Notes under the pieces: generated by a model
Database searches by the model: none
Seen by the model: only the letters and a program-made list of their open reading frames with translations
Told to the model about the DNA's origin: nothing
Assembly (NCBI RefSeq): GCF_015235415.1
Contig: NZ_JADGLL010000011.1
Location: 1-64,000 of the forward strand
Origin: Microbacterium paludicola
Lineage (GTDB): Bacteria > Actinomycetota > Actinomycetes > Actinomycetales > Microbacteriaceae
DNA: 64,000 bases
Direction: 5' to 3'
Made by a program: the position numbers and the translations under genes
In this document: positions 16,167-23,268 of the stretch, in pieces
How positions within the stretch are numbered: the stretch's first letter is position 1
Layout of the letters: each line of letters starts with the position of its first letter

Positions 16167-16421
16167 TCAGGGTGCCGCAACCACACCGTCTCGCGGCAGG
16201 ACCGCGCAACCCGGGCACTCGGGCACTCCTGAAGCAGCCAGCACGAGCGCGGCGGCGAAGGCAATACATGCCAGTGTGACGACGAGAGCTCCGAGGCGCA
16301 GCATCCGCTTACCATTTCCTTCGCACACGGCTCCGACGAGCCGTGCGGCAGCTACGACGCCGAGTGCACCGCTCGCAACCCCGGCGACGATCGCGGCCCC
16401 CGCTACGGTGTCGACATCCAC
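16167..16421 (-). CDS. small two-helix membrane protein
   Basis: An 84-aa frame from a GTG start with two hydrophobic segments: T-V-A-G-A-A-I-V-A-G-V-A-S-G (about 5-28) and L-G-A-L-V-V-T-L-A-C-I-A-F (about 42-65). A short tail with C-x-x-C (P-E-C-P-G-C-A) follows. It is convergent with the zeta-like gene, 40 bases from it. No family was recognised. The hydrophobic pattern and absence of a better frame favour a real gene. No clear ribosome binding site, so support is moderate. Confidence 0.5.
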   Translation of the reverse strand: MDVDTVAGAAIVAGVASGALGVVAAARLVGAVCEGNGKRMLRLGALVVTLACIAFAAALVLAASGVPECPGCAVLPRDGVVAAP

Positions 16422-16667
16422 GATTCTCGCCTCGCGCCGCGGCGCTTCACGCTCCTGCTTGGAACTCGCACCTGACCTGTCTTCGGCGTCTTCCTGGTAA
16501 GTGGCACGAGAAGCGACCGGAGGGGTGCGCAGTGCCGGGTCGTGGAATACCGGAGGCCCGGAGCGCCAGCGGAGGGGCGAGGATATGCCGCGAAAGCCCG
16601 GAACGGAGCACTCTGGAGGGAGCTACGATCAGCCGCCGGGAAGTCGCGCCCGATCGCATTCACGACA

Positions 16668-16937
16668 TCACCCATCGCTGAGCGCGACGAGCGCCTGGAC
16701 GAGCTGGGCGCGGTTGCGCGACGGGTCGAGGATCGTGTCGACGACGAGCACCCGGAGAGGGAGCCCTGGATCGACGCCCCGCAGAGGGGCCAGGCACCAG
16801 CGCTGTTCGTCCTCGAGGCTGTATCCCGGTTCGGCATCTGCCTGCCAGGTGAGCGCGCTGACGGCAACGCGGTACAGCACCGTCTCGGTCTGCGATCGAT
16901 CGATGAAGCTCGGAAGGACGTCGTGGATGGTGGTCAT
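16668..16937 (-). CDS. small hypothetical protein, last of element operon
   Basis: An 89-aa protein starting M-T-T-I-H-D-V-L-P-S-F-I-D-R-S-Q-T-E-T, with A-E-P-G-Y-S-L-E-D-E-Q-R-W-C-L-A in the middle and V-L-V-V-D-T-I-L-D-P-S-R-N near residue 65. No family was recognised. The ATG at 16937 overlaps the TGA of the Arg-rich repeat gene by four bases, strong evidence of translation as part of that operon. It lies on the mobile element. Function unknown. Confidence 0.6.
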   Translation of the reverse strand: MTTIHDVLPSFIDRSQTETVLYRVAVSALTWQADAEPGYSLEDEQRWCLAPLRGVDPGLPLRVLVVDTILDPSRNRAQLVQALVALSDG

Positions 16938-17827
16938 CGGTTCATTCCCATCTGGTCGTTGTTGAGTGCCTGCGGGTGCGGCGCAGCGGGGTCGAGATGG
17001 TGCCGGCGTCGCGGCGGCTCACGGTGGCGGAGGCGGTTGTTTACCTGCCGCGCGATCGCATCCATCCGTGCGTCCTCGATCTGCTCGGGCGTCAGAAGCG
17101 AATTACGTTCCGGGCCGGGGCGCCCGCGAGCGAGTGCCTTGCGGAGACGCTCAAGCTCCTCCTTCTGAACCGCCAGGTGGTGCGCGGCGCGAACTCGAAG
17201 GGATTCCCGCTTCCACGCGGCGAAGATTTCGGGCGGTGTGGCAATCTCCCGCAGTGCGAGGGCAAGCTCAGCTTTCGTCCGCACCCGGTCGAAGAACTCA
17301 TCAGCTGCCGCGCGGTTCGCGAAACGCTCTTCGAGGGAAACCCGGTGCAGTCGCTGCACGGGGAGCCCTGCCTCGACGCGACGCTTCTCTCGATCGCGCC
17401 AACGCTGCTGCGCAGCGAGCGACTTCTGCTTGTTCGCGGCGTAGTAAGCGCGTCGGCGCGCGCGTTGCTCCTCGGGATTGCGGGCGTAGGCCTCGCGGCG
17501 ACGCTGGCGGCGCTTCTCGGGATCGGCGTGGTACTTCTCGCGCTGGTGTGCATTCGCCTGCTCGCGATGCTTGTCGCGCCAGCGCTTGTTGCGTGCCCGT
17601 ACGCGCTCTCGGTAGGCATCCGGATCCTGCGCGCGCTGCTTCGCCCGGGCCTGTCGCTGATACTCGCGCTGCTCGTCGCGGTGCCGCGCGTAGTAGTCCC
17701 GCGCGTACTGGCGTCGCGCGTCCCGCTTGCGCTTCGCCCGGTCGTACAACTGCGCCTGGGCGTGCGCGATCTGCAAGCGCACATCCTCCGTTTCGCGGAA
17801 GATGCGGTCGTCGGCTTCGTCACTCAT
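16934..17827 (-). CDS. Arg/Tyr-rich helical repeat protein
   Basis: A 297-aa, extremely basic protein. Residues about 28-140 consist of repeating R-x-Y-Y-A-x(3-5)-E-x-x-R-x-x-x-R units (A-R-D-Y-Y-A-R-H-R-D-E-Q-R; K-Y-H-A-D-P-E-K-R-R; R-A-Y-Y-A-A-N-K-Q-K), expected to form a long charged helix. The C-terminal half is also helical (E-E-L-E-R-L-R-K-A-L) and ends in a His/Arg-rich patch. ATG 17827 overlaps the redoxin stop by eight bases; the longer frame to 18013 is the redoxin shadow. Such Y-Y-x-x-N-x-E-K repeats occur in phage and plasmid proteins of unknown role. Nucleic-acid binding is plausible from charge; I do not assign a function. Confidence 0.65.
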   Translation of the reverse strand: MSDEADDRIFRETEDVRLQIAHAQAQLYDRAKRKRDARRQYARDYYARHRDEQREYQRQARAKQRAQDPDAYRERVRARNKRWRDKHREQANAHQREKYHADPEKRRQRRREAYARNPEEQRARRRAYYAANKQKSLAAQQRWRDREKRRVEAGLPVQRLHRVSLEERFANRAAADEFFDRVRTKAELALALREIATPPEIFAAWKRESLRVRAAHHLAVQKEELERLRKALARGRPGPERNSLLTPEQIEDARMDAIARQVNNRLRHREPPRRRHHLDPAAPHPQALNNDQMGMNR

Positions 17828-18077
17828 CGGTCGCTCCGATCCGCGCGGCCAGCTCCCTGATCTTCGTCGGCTGGAAGCCTGACCAATGGTCGTGATCGTC
17901 GATGACCACCACCGGCGCCTGCGAGTACCCCAGGTCGTCGGTGACGTACTCACGCGCCGCCACGTTGCCCGGTTCGGTGAGGTCGATGTCCGTATGCGCA
18001 ATGCCCTCGGCATCCATCACCTGCTTCGTCAGTCGGCACTGCATGCACGCAGATCCCGACGTATACACGGTGATCAT
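17820..18077 (-). CDS. NrdH/glutaredoxin-like redox protein
   Basis: An 85-aa glutaredoxin-fold protein: M-I-T-V-Y-T-S-G-S-A-C-M-Q-C at the N-terminus (active site C11-x-x-C14), cis-Pro segment Q-A-P-V-V-V-I-D and W-S-G-F-Q-P-T-K-I-R-E-L at the C-terminus. The W-S-G-F-x-P motif is characteristic of NrdH redoxins, electron donors of class Ib ribonucleotide reductase. No nrdIEF genes are here; it is inside the element's four-gene overlapping operon, which starts ATGA on the HTH gene. Mobile-element copies of NrdH are known in actinobacteria; their role is unclear. Confidence 0.8.
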   Translation of the reverse strand: MITVYTSGSACMQCRLTKQVMDAEGIAHTDIDLTEPGNVAAREYVTDDLGYSQAPVVVIDDHDHWSGFQPTKIRELAARIGATDE

Positions 18078-18325
18078 CGACGGAGGGCTCTCGGAAGCGT
18101 TTCGCCGGTGCTCCGGTGCGTCTGCGCCGCCATCCACGCCTCGATGTCGGACAGCTTGTAGACGACGGTGCGACCGAACTTCACGAAGTTCGGTCCGTCG
18201 CCAGTGCGCCGCCACGAGCCGAGTCGACTGAGCGGGACGCCAGGGAGCAGGTCGGCGAGCTCCTGCGGCGTGAGGAAGGTGTGCTCGGGATCTTCCGACC
18301 GCACCTGCATGATCGTGACCATCAT
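18074..18325 (-). CDS. HTH_17/excisionase-like DNA-binding protein
   Basis: An 83-aa MerR-superfamily single-HTH protein. F-L-T-P-Q-E-L-A-D-L-L-P-G-V-P forms the helix-turn-helix and V-V-Y-K-L-S-D-I-E-A-W-M the closing wing typical of excisionase-type (Xis/AlpA) proteins. ATG 18325 has a strong GGAGGTGA just upstream. It is first of an operon with the NrdH-like, Arg-rich and 89-aa genes. Divergent from the HTH protein at 18448, with about 120 bases of shared promoter region. Together with the nearby integrase it is the likely recombination directionality factor; a transcriptional role for the operon is also possible. Confidence 0.75.
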   Translation of the reverse strand: MMVTIMQVRSEDPEHTFLTPQELADLLPGVPLSRLGSWRRTGDGPNFVKFGRTVVYKLSDIEAWMAAQTHRSTGETLPRALRR

Positions 18326-18447
18326 TCACCTCCAGTTGCGCATGATCACCGTTGTTGGACACGAGTGAAGCACTATGTGCTACTCTCCGCAAGAGGTGAA
18401 TGCGAAAGCGCCGTGCGGTTAGACAAACTGAGGAGGTGAAGGTCGAC

Positions 18448-19038
18448 GTGACAACACCCGAAGGCTCCCCCGTGACATCGCAGGATGCGACGCAGCCCGT
18501 CGGGTCCGCACTACGCATCGCTCCCGCATTCATCGCCACGACCGCGGACGTCCCCCTGGGGGTGTCGACAGCGGTGACGGCTCTGTATGTCGCGGATGCT
18601 GGCCGGTACGTCATCAAGTCCGTCACCAACACCGCGGTTAGGGACGACGTCGAGCTGAACTACCCGACCGTCGCGAAGGTCGGCATGCAGGCAATCGTGC
18701 AGACCGCGGCACCGCGATGCATCTTCCTCACGCTTGACGACGAGGCAGACCCCCTCGCGCGCTGGCTCTCTGTGTCGGAACTGACCACCTCACAGGGGCG
18801 GCTCCTGCCGCCGGCACTCGCTGCCGACGTCGTGCGGCGCGGCGCTGGTGAAGCACGGATGCAGGTCATCGAGCTGCTGTACGGGTCGGCGGCGTTGGCG
18901 GGGCAGCCGCCGGCGAAGCTGATCCAAACTGAACTCGGCGTGCCCCACCGCACAGCGTCGTCGTGGATCATCGCCGCGCGCGCCGCCGGGCGGCTCAGAG
19001 GCATGAACTACAACGCTGGTCGACCGGCCGGTGGGTAG
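18448..19038 (+). CDS. HTH-containing element protein upstream of integrase
   Basis: A 196-aa protein of unknown N-terminal fold (T-T-A-D-V-P-L-G-V-S-T-A-V; K-S-V-T-N-T-A-V-R-D-D-V-E). The C-terminal helix-turn-helix, near residues 163-190, reads I-Q-T-E-L-G-V-P-H-R-T-A-S-S-W-I, similar to regulators that sit before actinobacterial integrases. GTG 18448 is chosen because AGGAGGT at 18431-18437 lies ten bases upstream; ATG 18400, which has its own AAGAGGT, would add 16 residues. The stop overlaps the integrase GTG by eight bases, so expression is coupled. Likely controls excision or element genes; that is inferred. Confidence 0.65.
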   Translation: MTTPEGSPVTSQDATQPVGSALRIAPAFIATTADVPLGVSTAVTALYVADAGRYVIKSVTNTAVRDDVELNYPTVAKVGMQAIVQTAAPRCIFLTLDDEADPLARWLSVSELTTSQGRLLPPALAADVVRRGAGEARMQVIELLYGSAALAGQPPAKLIQTELGVPHRTASSWIIAARAAGRLRGMNYNAGRPAGG

Positions 19039-20137
19039 CGTTCACGCGTACCAGGCAGCGAAGGGCCGGCGTTACGAGGCGCGCTACCGAAAGCCGAACG
19101 GCAAGCAGGGCGCAAAGCGAGGATTCACCCGCAAGCGGGACGCGGAGATCTGGCTCGCGGAGATAGAGACATCGCGCGCCAAAGGCAGCTTCATTGATCC
19201 GCAAGCGGCTCGCGCGACCGTAGACATGCTTGGCCCGATCTGGATCGAGGCGAAGCGGCACTCCATGAAGCCGTCTTCGTTCGCGCCGGTCGAGACGGCC
19301 TGGCGTCTTCGCGTGCAGCCGAAATGGGGCGGGTGGGAGGTCGCCGACATCCGCCATACGGACATCAGAGCTTGGGTGGCCGAACTCACGCAGTCAACGG
19401 GAGCCACCGTGACGATCCGCACGTTCGGCGTACTCGCGAGCATTCTCGACGACGCGGTCTACGACGGCCGGATCGCGGTGAATCCCGCGCGGGTTGGACG
19501 CATCGGGTTGCCGAGAAAGTCGCGCGGGAGGCACGTCTATCTCACGCACGAGGAGGTGTTCCGGCTCGCTCGGGCAGCCGGCGATCGGAAGCTGCTTGTG
19601 CTGGTCCTTGCGTACACGGGCATACGCTGGGGCGAAGCCGTGGCGCTGCGCGTAGATGACATCGACTTCGAGCGCGGACGGTTTCGGATCAGACGGAACG
19701 CAGTCGAGGTCCATGGGAAGATCCACGTCGGGACCCCGAAGTCTCACACAGGCCGCGCCGTGCCCGTGCCGAAGTTCCTTCTCGATCAACTCGCGATCGC
19801 CTTGCAGGGAAGGTCGCGTCACGATCTTGCACTCCCAGGGGTCGATGGAGGCTACCTTCGCCGCACCCGCTCGGACGATGGATCACGCTCGTGGTTCAAG
19901 ACGGCCTTGGCGACGGCGGAACTGCCGAACATGACGACTCACGATCTGCGCCACACGGCGGCGTCGCTTGCCGTGCAGTCCGGCGCTAACGTCAAGACGA
20001 TCCAGCGGATGCTGGGGCACACGTCCGCTGCGATGACACTCGACGTGTACTCAGATCTCTTCGACGAGGACCTCGACGCCGTCTCGAAGCGGCTGGACAA
20101 GGGTGCTCGCAAGGTCGGGGTCGACAAGCTGTTCTGA
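19031..20137 (+). CDS. int: tyrosine recombinase (integrase)
   Basis: Phage/ICE-type site-specific recombinase of 368 aa. It has an N-terminal arm-binding region (Y-E-A-R-Y-R-K-P-N-G-K), a core-binding SAM-like domain (about 60-160) and a catalytic domain. Catalytic residues are seen: R in Y-T-G-I-R-W-G-E-A, H-D-L-R-H-T-A-A, L-G-H-T-S-A-A-M and nucleophile Tyr in L-D-V-Y-S-D-L-F. The GTG start overlaps the upstream HTH gene. It reads toward tRNA-Ser(GCT), whose 3' end lies about 170 bases away, a common integration target. It probably integrates and, with the Xis-like protein, excises the element at 8.7-20.2 kb or a larger one extending left. Confidence 0.93.
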   Translation: MGSVHAYQAAKGRRYEARYRKPNGKQGAKRGFTRKRDAEIWLAEIETSRAKGSFIDPQAARATVDMLGPIWIEAKRHSMKPSSFAPVETAWRLRVQPKWGGWEVADIRHTDIRAWVAELTQSTGATVTIRTFGVLASILDDAVYDGRIAVNPARVGRIGLPRKSRGRHVYLTHEEVFRLARAAGDRKLLVLVLAYTGIRWGEAVALRVDDIDFERGRFRIRRNAVEVHGKIHVGTPKSHTGRAVPVPKFLLDQLAIALQGRSRHDLALPGVDGGYLRRTRSDDGSRSWFKTALATAELPNMTTHDLRHTAASLAVQSGANVKTIQRMLGHTSAAMTLDVYSDLFDEDLDAVSKRLDKGARKVGVDKLF

Positions 20138-20189
20138 CTACGCCTGGCACCGTCACCGGTGTCCTGACGCGCGCGTCTGTCGCCGATGC

Positions 20190-20205
20190 CCTGTGACATC
20201 ACAGG
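20190..20205. repeat. short perfect inverted repeat after integrase
   Basis: CCTGTGA-CA-TCACAGG, 53 bases after the integrase stop. A second, looser pair (CGTTTG...CAAACG) follows at about 20218-20244. They lie in the only stretch between the integrase and the tRNA terminator, so they may be integrase or Xis arm sites near the attachment site. No second att copy was found by eye. Confidence 0.4.
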
Positions 20206-20265
20206 ACGATTTCTCAACGTTTGTTCGCAGATTCTTCGCAAACGGTGTTCCCACGAGAAACTTAT

Positions 20266-20302
20266 GGCCCCCGATCCCAGTGTTTCCAAGGGATCGGGGG
20301 CC
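20266..20302 (-). terminator. strong hairpin 3' of tRNA-Ser(GCT)
   Basis: A 13-bp perfect stem, GGCCCCCGATCCC (20266-20278) with its complement (20290-20302) and an 11-base loop, lying just past the 3' end of the minus-strand tRNA. The T-run on either side is weak. It may terminate the tRNA transcript and, from the other side, the integrase transcript. Confidence 0.65.
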
Positions 20303-20310
20303 GAAACTCG

Positions 20311-20402
20311 TGGCGGAGACGGAGGGATTTGAACCCTCGGTCCCCATAAGGGGACTCCACCTTAGCAGGGTGGTGCACTAGGCCTGACTATGCGACGTCT
20401 CC
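20311..20402 (-). tRNA. tRNA-Ser (anticodon GCT)
   Basis: Acceptor stem GGAGACG pairs with CGTCTCC, discriminator G and encoded CCA at the 3' end (20311-20313). There is a long variable arm typical of tRNA-Ser, and T-loop GTTCAAATC. The anticodon complement AGC is at 20364-20366, giving GCT. It adjoins the integrase and is the probable integration target. Confidence 0.95.
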
Positions 20403-20480
20403 AGATCCCGAGGGATCCCGCACCCGCACGCGGGCGCGTCATTCCATCCTAACCTGTCGTGCGACGAGCGCGAAAACGGG

Positions 20481-21734
20481 TCAGCCGACGGAGTTCGCGC
20501 AGCCCTCGTCCTCGGCGGTGCGGCCGGGGGCGGCGAGCCCGGGGTCCGGCGTCTCGGTCGCGCCCGGGGTCTCCGTGGGCGCCGGGGTGCCGGTCGCCTC
20601 CGTCGACGGGGCCGCGGGATCGGCCGACTCGTTCGCCTTGATCGCCGCGAACATCTCCTCGACGCCGGCATCGTCCGGGACCACGCGGTTCTTGTCGTAC
20701 GGGTCGTCGAGCACCGGCAGCTGCAGGAAGGTGATGTCGGACGTCGGCACATCCTTCACCGCCATCGCGATCTGCACGAGAGTTGCCGGGTTCGTGAGGT
20801 TCGAGCTCGGGTCGACGTTCGTGAGCGTCGTGCGCGCGAGGGAGAGCAGCGTGCCCGGGTTGGTGAGCACCTGCTCGCTCGTGAGCTTGCGGGCGAGCGA
20901 GGCCATGTAGACCTGCTGATTGCTGATGCGCGCCAGGTCGCTGCCGCCGACGCCGTAACGCGAGCGGAGGAAGGCGAGGGCCTGCTCGCCCTGCAGGTTG
21001 TGGGTCTGGCCACCCTCGAGGTGGAGCATGCCCGCCTCGACGTCGTCGATCGTCTCGCCGACGCAGACGTCGACGCCACCGATGGCGTTGGTGATCTCGA
21101 TCACGCCGTTCCACGTCACCGTCGCGGCGTACTCGATCGCGAGATCGGGGTTGTACTGCGTGGTGATCGAGTCGACCGTTCGGACCACGCAGGCGAGGCC
21201 GCCGGCCTCGTAGGCCGTGTTGATCATCTTCTTGTCGGATGCGGGGGTGACGCGGCCCTGCGCGTTCGTGCATTCCGGCGTCGCCATCATCAGGTCGCGC
21301 GGTAACGTGATCGCCGTGACCTTGCGCGGCTCGGGCGAGATGTGGACGAGCAGGTTGACGTCGTTGCGTCCGGCCTCGAGCTCACGGCCATCCGGACCGT
21401 ACAGGTCGGGGTTCGTCGGGCAGCGGTCGCCGAACTTCTCGTGCGAGTCCCACTCGCAGATGTCGATGCCGGTCAGCAGCAGGTCGACACCCTCCTCGGC
21501 GCTGAGCTGGCCGATGTCGGGCGGGGTCGTGCCCTCATGGATGTCCACCGCGTTCTCCGAGAACGCCGACCCGAGATCCCACGCCGCGTAGCCCGCGACG
21601 CCGACGCCGGCGACGAGCACGCAGGCGAGTCCGATGCCCACGACCCGCAGCAGGCGCGAGAAGGGATTGGCGGCGCCGAGGCGCCCGTGACGAGCCACCG
21701 TCCGGCGGCCGCGTCGCTTCGACGTGTCGCTCAT
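20481..21734 (-). CDS. LytR-CpsA-Psr (LCP) family cell-wall ligase
   Basis: Membrane-anchored phosphotransferase of 417 aa that attaches anionic or arabinogalactan-type polymers to peptidoglycan. A cytoplasmic basic N-terminus is followed by a TM at about residues 29-50. The LCP domain has the conserved D-V-N-L-L-V-H-I-S, T-A-I-T-L-P-R-D, K-M-I-N-T-A-Y, I-N/G-G-V-D-V and F-L-R-S-R-Y motifs; the Arg and Asp residues bind the pyrophosphate lipid. The C-terminal tail (about 375-417) is Pro/Thr/Glu rich. It stands alone between two tRNA-Ser genes. The family is certain; the polymer is unknown. Confidence 0.9.
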   Translation of the reverse strand: MSDTSKRRGRRTVARHGRLGAANPFSRLLRVVGIGLACVLVAGVGVAGYAAWDLGSAFSENAVDIHEGTTPPDIGQLSAEEGVDLLLTGIDICEWDSHEKFGDRCPTNPDLYGPDGRELEAGRNDVNLLVHISPEPRKVTAITLPRDLMMATPECTNAQGRVTPASDKKMINTAYEAGGLACVVRTVDSITTQYNPDLAIEYAATVTWNGVIEITNAIGGVDVCVGETIDDVEAGMLHLEGGQTHNLQGEQALAFLRSRYGVGGSDLARISNQQVYMASLARKLTSEQVLTNPGTLLSLARTTLTNVDPSSNLTNPATLVQIAMAVKDVPTSDITFLQLPVLDDPYDKNRVVPDDAGVEEMFAAIKANESADPAAPSTEATGTPAPTETPGATETPDPGLAAPGRTAEDEGCANSVG

Positions 21735-21767
21735 CCGTGCCTTTCGTACGCCTGCGGGGGGAGTTTC

Positions 21768-21855
21768 TGGCGGAGGGTGTGGGATTCGAACCCACGGGAC
21801 ATCGCTGCCCGCTGGTTTTCAAGACCAGATCCTTCGGCCGCTCGGACAACCCTCC
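21768..21855 (-). tRNA. tRNA-Ser (anticodon TGA)
   Basis: Acceptor GGAGGGT pairs with ACCCTCC; 3' CCA is encoded at 21768-21770. Long variable arm, loop CTTGAAA with anticodon TGA (complement at 21819-21821), T-loop GTTCGAATC. Second tRNA-Ser in 1.5 kb, near serS. Confidence 0.95.
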
Positions 21856-21988
21856 CTGGCAGGGTCTCCCCTGCTGATCAGGCGATCAGTCTAATAGCCA
21901 GCTCATCGGCCATTGTGCCGCCCCGCTCTGGACGCCCCCTGAGCGGATCACCCGCGCCGGCTGTGGACGAGCGTCCGGCTTCGGAGCG

Positions 21989-23218
21989 TCAGTCGCCGAG
22001 CAGATCCTGGATCAGCGCGACGAGCAGCGCCGTGCGCGGCGGGATCTCGCCGACGAGGACGTGCTCGTGGTCGGCGTGCGCGCCGCCGCCGACGGCCCCG
22101 AGGCCGTCGAGCGTGGGAACGCCGACGCCCGCCGTGAAGTTGCCGTCCGAGGCCCCGCCGACGACGATCGCGTCCGGCAGGTCCATCCCGAGCCCCTTCG
22201 ACACGGCGAGCGCCCGCTGCCACGTCCCCTCCGCGGCCGAGGTCTCGAGCGGCGGGCGGTTCACGCCGCCCGCGACCGTGACGGTCGCGCCGGTGTGCGA
22301 GGTGAGCGTCGCGAACGCCTCGTCGATCCGGTGCTGCTCCGCGGCCGTGAGCGCGCGCACATCCACCTTGAACGACGCCCGTGCCGGCACCGTGTTGGTC
22401 GTGGTGCCCGACTGGGCGACGGTCGGCACGACCGAGGTGCCGACGGACGCATCCGCGAACCCCAGCACGACGCCCACCTGGTGCGCGAGCTCGACCGTCG
22501 CGTTCAGGCCCTTCTCGGGCTCGGTCCCGGCGTGCGCGGCGCGGCCGACGATGTCGACGCGGTAGTTCGACACGCCCTTGCGGCCGATCTTGAGGGCGCC
22601 GGGAACGCCGTCCGGGGTGTCGCCCGCGGCCTCCAGCACGAGGGCGGCGACGCAGCCGCGCGCCTCCTGCTCGATGAGCGCGCGCGAGGTCGGCGACCCC
22701 ACCTCCTCATCGCCCGTGACGAGCAGGGTGATCGCCGAGTGGGCGAGGTGCCCGCCCGGCCCGTCGGCGAACGTCGCCGCGGCGTGGATCGCCATCACGA
22801 GGCCGGTCAGCATGTCGAAGCAGCCGGGCCCGCGCAGCACGCCGTCCTGGATCGAGAAGGGGTGCGACTCGAGCGATCCCACCGGCCACACGGTGTCGTG
22901 ATGCGCGAGGAGCAGCACGCGAGGGGCGTCGGGATCGGGCGATCCGAGCCGCCAGCGCAGGTGCGTGACGCCGTCGATCACGAGGCGCTCGGGGGCGGAG
23001 CCGAGCCGCCGCTCGCCGATCGCCGAGACGAGGTCGGCCGAGCGTGCGACGGCCGTGAGGTCGGCCGACGGCGACTCGCAGCGGATGAGGTGCTCGAGGT
23101 CGGCGAGCATCTCGGGCAGGATCCCGTCCGCCCACGCGAGCAGCGGATTGTCGACTCTGCGTTCCTGCATCGGGCTTGGATCGGTCATCGGGGGCGTCTC
23201 GCATTCCTCGTCCGGCAT
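21989..23218 (-). CDS. M20-family metallopeptidase (carboxypeptidase G2-like)
   Basis: Zinc-dependent amidase/peptidase of 409 aa. Metal and catalytic motifs are visible: L-L-A-H-H-D-T-V-W-P (first His and catalytic Asp), G-P-G-C-F-D-M bridging Asp, T-G-D-E-E-V-G-S (general base Glu and ligand Glu), and the C-terminal A-H-A-D-H-E-H. The lid/dimerisation domain reads G-R-A-A-H-A-G. I chose ATG 23218 because GGGAGGAC precedes it. The order after the decarboxylase and dehydrogenase genes on the same strand suggests an amino-acid/peptide use operon. The substrate cannot be told from sequence. Confidence 0.85.
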   Translation of the reverse strand: MPDEECETPPMTDPSPMQERRVDNPLLAWADGILPEMLADLEHLIRCESPSADLTAVARSADLVSAIGERRLGSAPERLVIDGVTHLRWRLGSPDPDAPRVLLLAHHDTVWPVGSLESHPFSIQDGVLRGPGCFDMLTGLVMAIHAAATFADGPGGHLAHSAITLLVTGDEEVGSPTSRALIEQEARGCVAALVLEAAGDTPDGVPGALKIGRKGVSNYRVDIVGRAAHAGTEPEKGLNATVELAHQVGVVLGFADASVGTSVVPTVAQSGTTTNTVPARASFKVDVRALTAAEQHRIDEAFATLTSHTGATVTVAGGVNRPPLETSAAEGTWQRALAVSKGLGMDLPDAIVVGGASDGNFTAGVGVPTLDGLGAVGGGAHADHEHVLVGEIPPRTALLVALIQDLLGD

Positions 23219-23268
23219 GTCCTCCCGACGATACTCCCGGCCATCACCGCCGGTACCGCCCCCTCCGC

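Noticed and set aside
16403..16867. Minus-strand frame of 154 codons overlapping the small element gene.
   Set aside because: Ser/Arg-rich, no ribosome binding site, and the 89-aa frame next to it is better supported by its ATGA overlap.
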